This document shows, in pieces, positions 35,737 through 35,842 of a stretch of 35,842 nt of DNA. A model generated the notes under the pieces. The model did not search any database. It was not told the origin of the DNA and saw nothing but the letters and a program-made list of their open reading frames with translations. The stretch's first letter is position 1. Each line of letters opens with the position of its first letter. The translations under genes and the position numbers were made by a program. The stretch is from Acidimicrobiales bacterium (GTDB lineage Bacteria > Actinomycetota > Acidimicrobiia > Acidimicrobiales > Iamiaceae): contig JAUJNP010000013.1 of assembly GCA_030448105.1 (NCBI GenBank), forward strand, positions 54,412 through 90,253, written 5' to 3'.

Positions 35737-35842
35737 GTGCCCGACGTCCAGACCGTCCGTGGTCCGATCGACACCGCCGAGCTCGGGCGCACCTACATGC
35801 ACGAGCACGTCTTCGTGCTCACCCCCGATGTGCAGCAGAACT
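35737..35842 (+). CDS. phosphotriesterase-family protein, 5' part only
   Basis: The last 106 bases encode the N-terminus of a phosphotriesterase-like amidohydrolase: VQTVRGPIDTAELGRTYMHE followed by HVFVLTPDV. HEH is the first metal-binding HxH of the family. The start is GTG at 35737 with AGGAGG (35727-35732) upstream and a TACGCT hexamer (35702-35707) as a possible -10. The gene runs off the window, so activity (lactonase, esterase or phosphotriesterase) cannot be judged. Confidence 0.85.
   Translation, partial: MPDVQTVRGPIDTAELGRTYMHEHVFVLTPDVQQN

Overview
The window is about 36 kb of very GC-rich DNA (close to or above 70% G+C in most places) packed with genes on both strands. Almost no gap exceeds 130 bases. 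No rRNA, tRNA or CRISPR array was seen. F420-type luciferase-like oxidoreductases, a deazaflavin-dependent nitroreductase, a WS/DGAT acyltransferase, an InhA-like enoyl reductase, a Fur-KatG pair and a DUF222/HNH protein together point to an actinobacterium. My inference is the Acidimicrobiia rather than a mycobacterium or streptomycete, but the sequence does not prove it.

Layout. 28-9269 is a metabolic run, mainly on the plus strand: RecB-like nuclease, PAP2 phosphatase, DsbA-like protein, wax-ester/diacylglycerol acyltransferase, a luciferase-like oxidoreductase, an SDR, a methyltransferase fused to a Mug-type DNA glycosylase, a DUF7064-like protein and pyruvate kinase. 9394-16599 is a compact type II fatty acid synthesis locus: a divergent FabZ-like dehydratase, then fabD, a biotinyl-domain-like protein, fabH, fabG, acpP, fabF, an acyl-CoA carboxylase beta-like gene and an inhA-like fabI. 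Most junctions overlap by four bases. The order resembles the mycobacterial fabD-acpM-kasA-kasB-accD6 and mabA-inhA operons joined together. 16612-18623 holds a HAD phosphatase, an SGNH hydrolase and a rhomboid protease.

18658-25191 holds a second luciferase-like oxidoreductase, a tiny lysine-rich protein, katG broken by a frameshift, its fur-family regulator, a thioesterase with a divergent amidase, and a Ddn-like nitroreductase. 25318-35626 looks like an accessory and defence region: a DUF222/HNH protein; a minus-strand operon of type III-like Res, Mod, a 47-residue protein and an ADP-ribosylglycohydrolase; a divergent three-domain PIN protein of lower GC; and a VapBC toxin-antitoxin pair. 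The window ends inside a phosphotriesterase-like gene.

Three signals cut across the genes. Many start codons are preceded at 6-8 bases by a TANNNT hexamer, which suggests widespread leaderless transcription. A structured repeat of about 87 bases occurs twice, each time between convergent genes, with paired changes that keep its hairpins. The putative target-recognition part of mod has a clearly lower GC content than the rest of the gene, which suggests specificity exchange.
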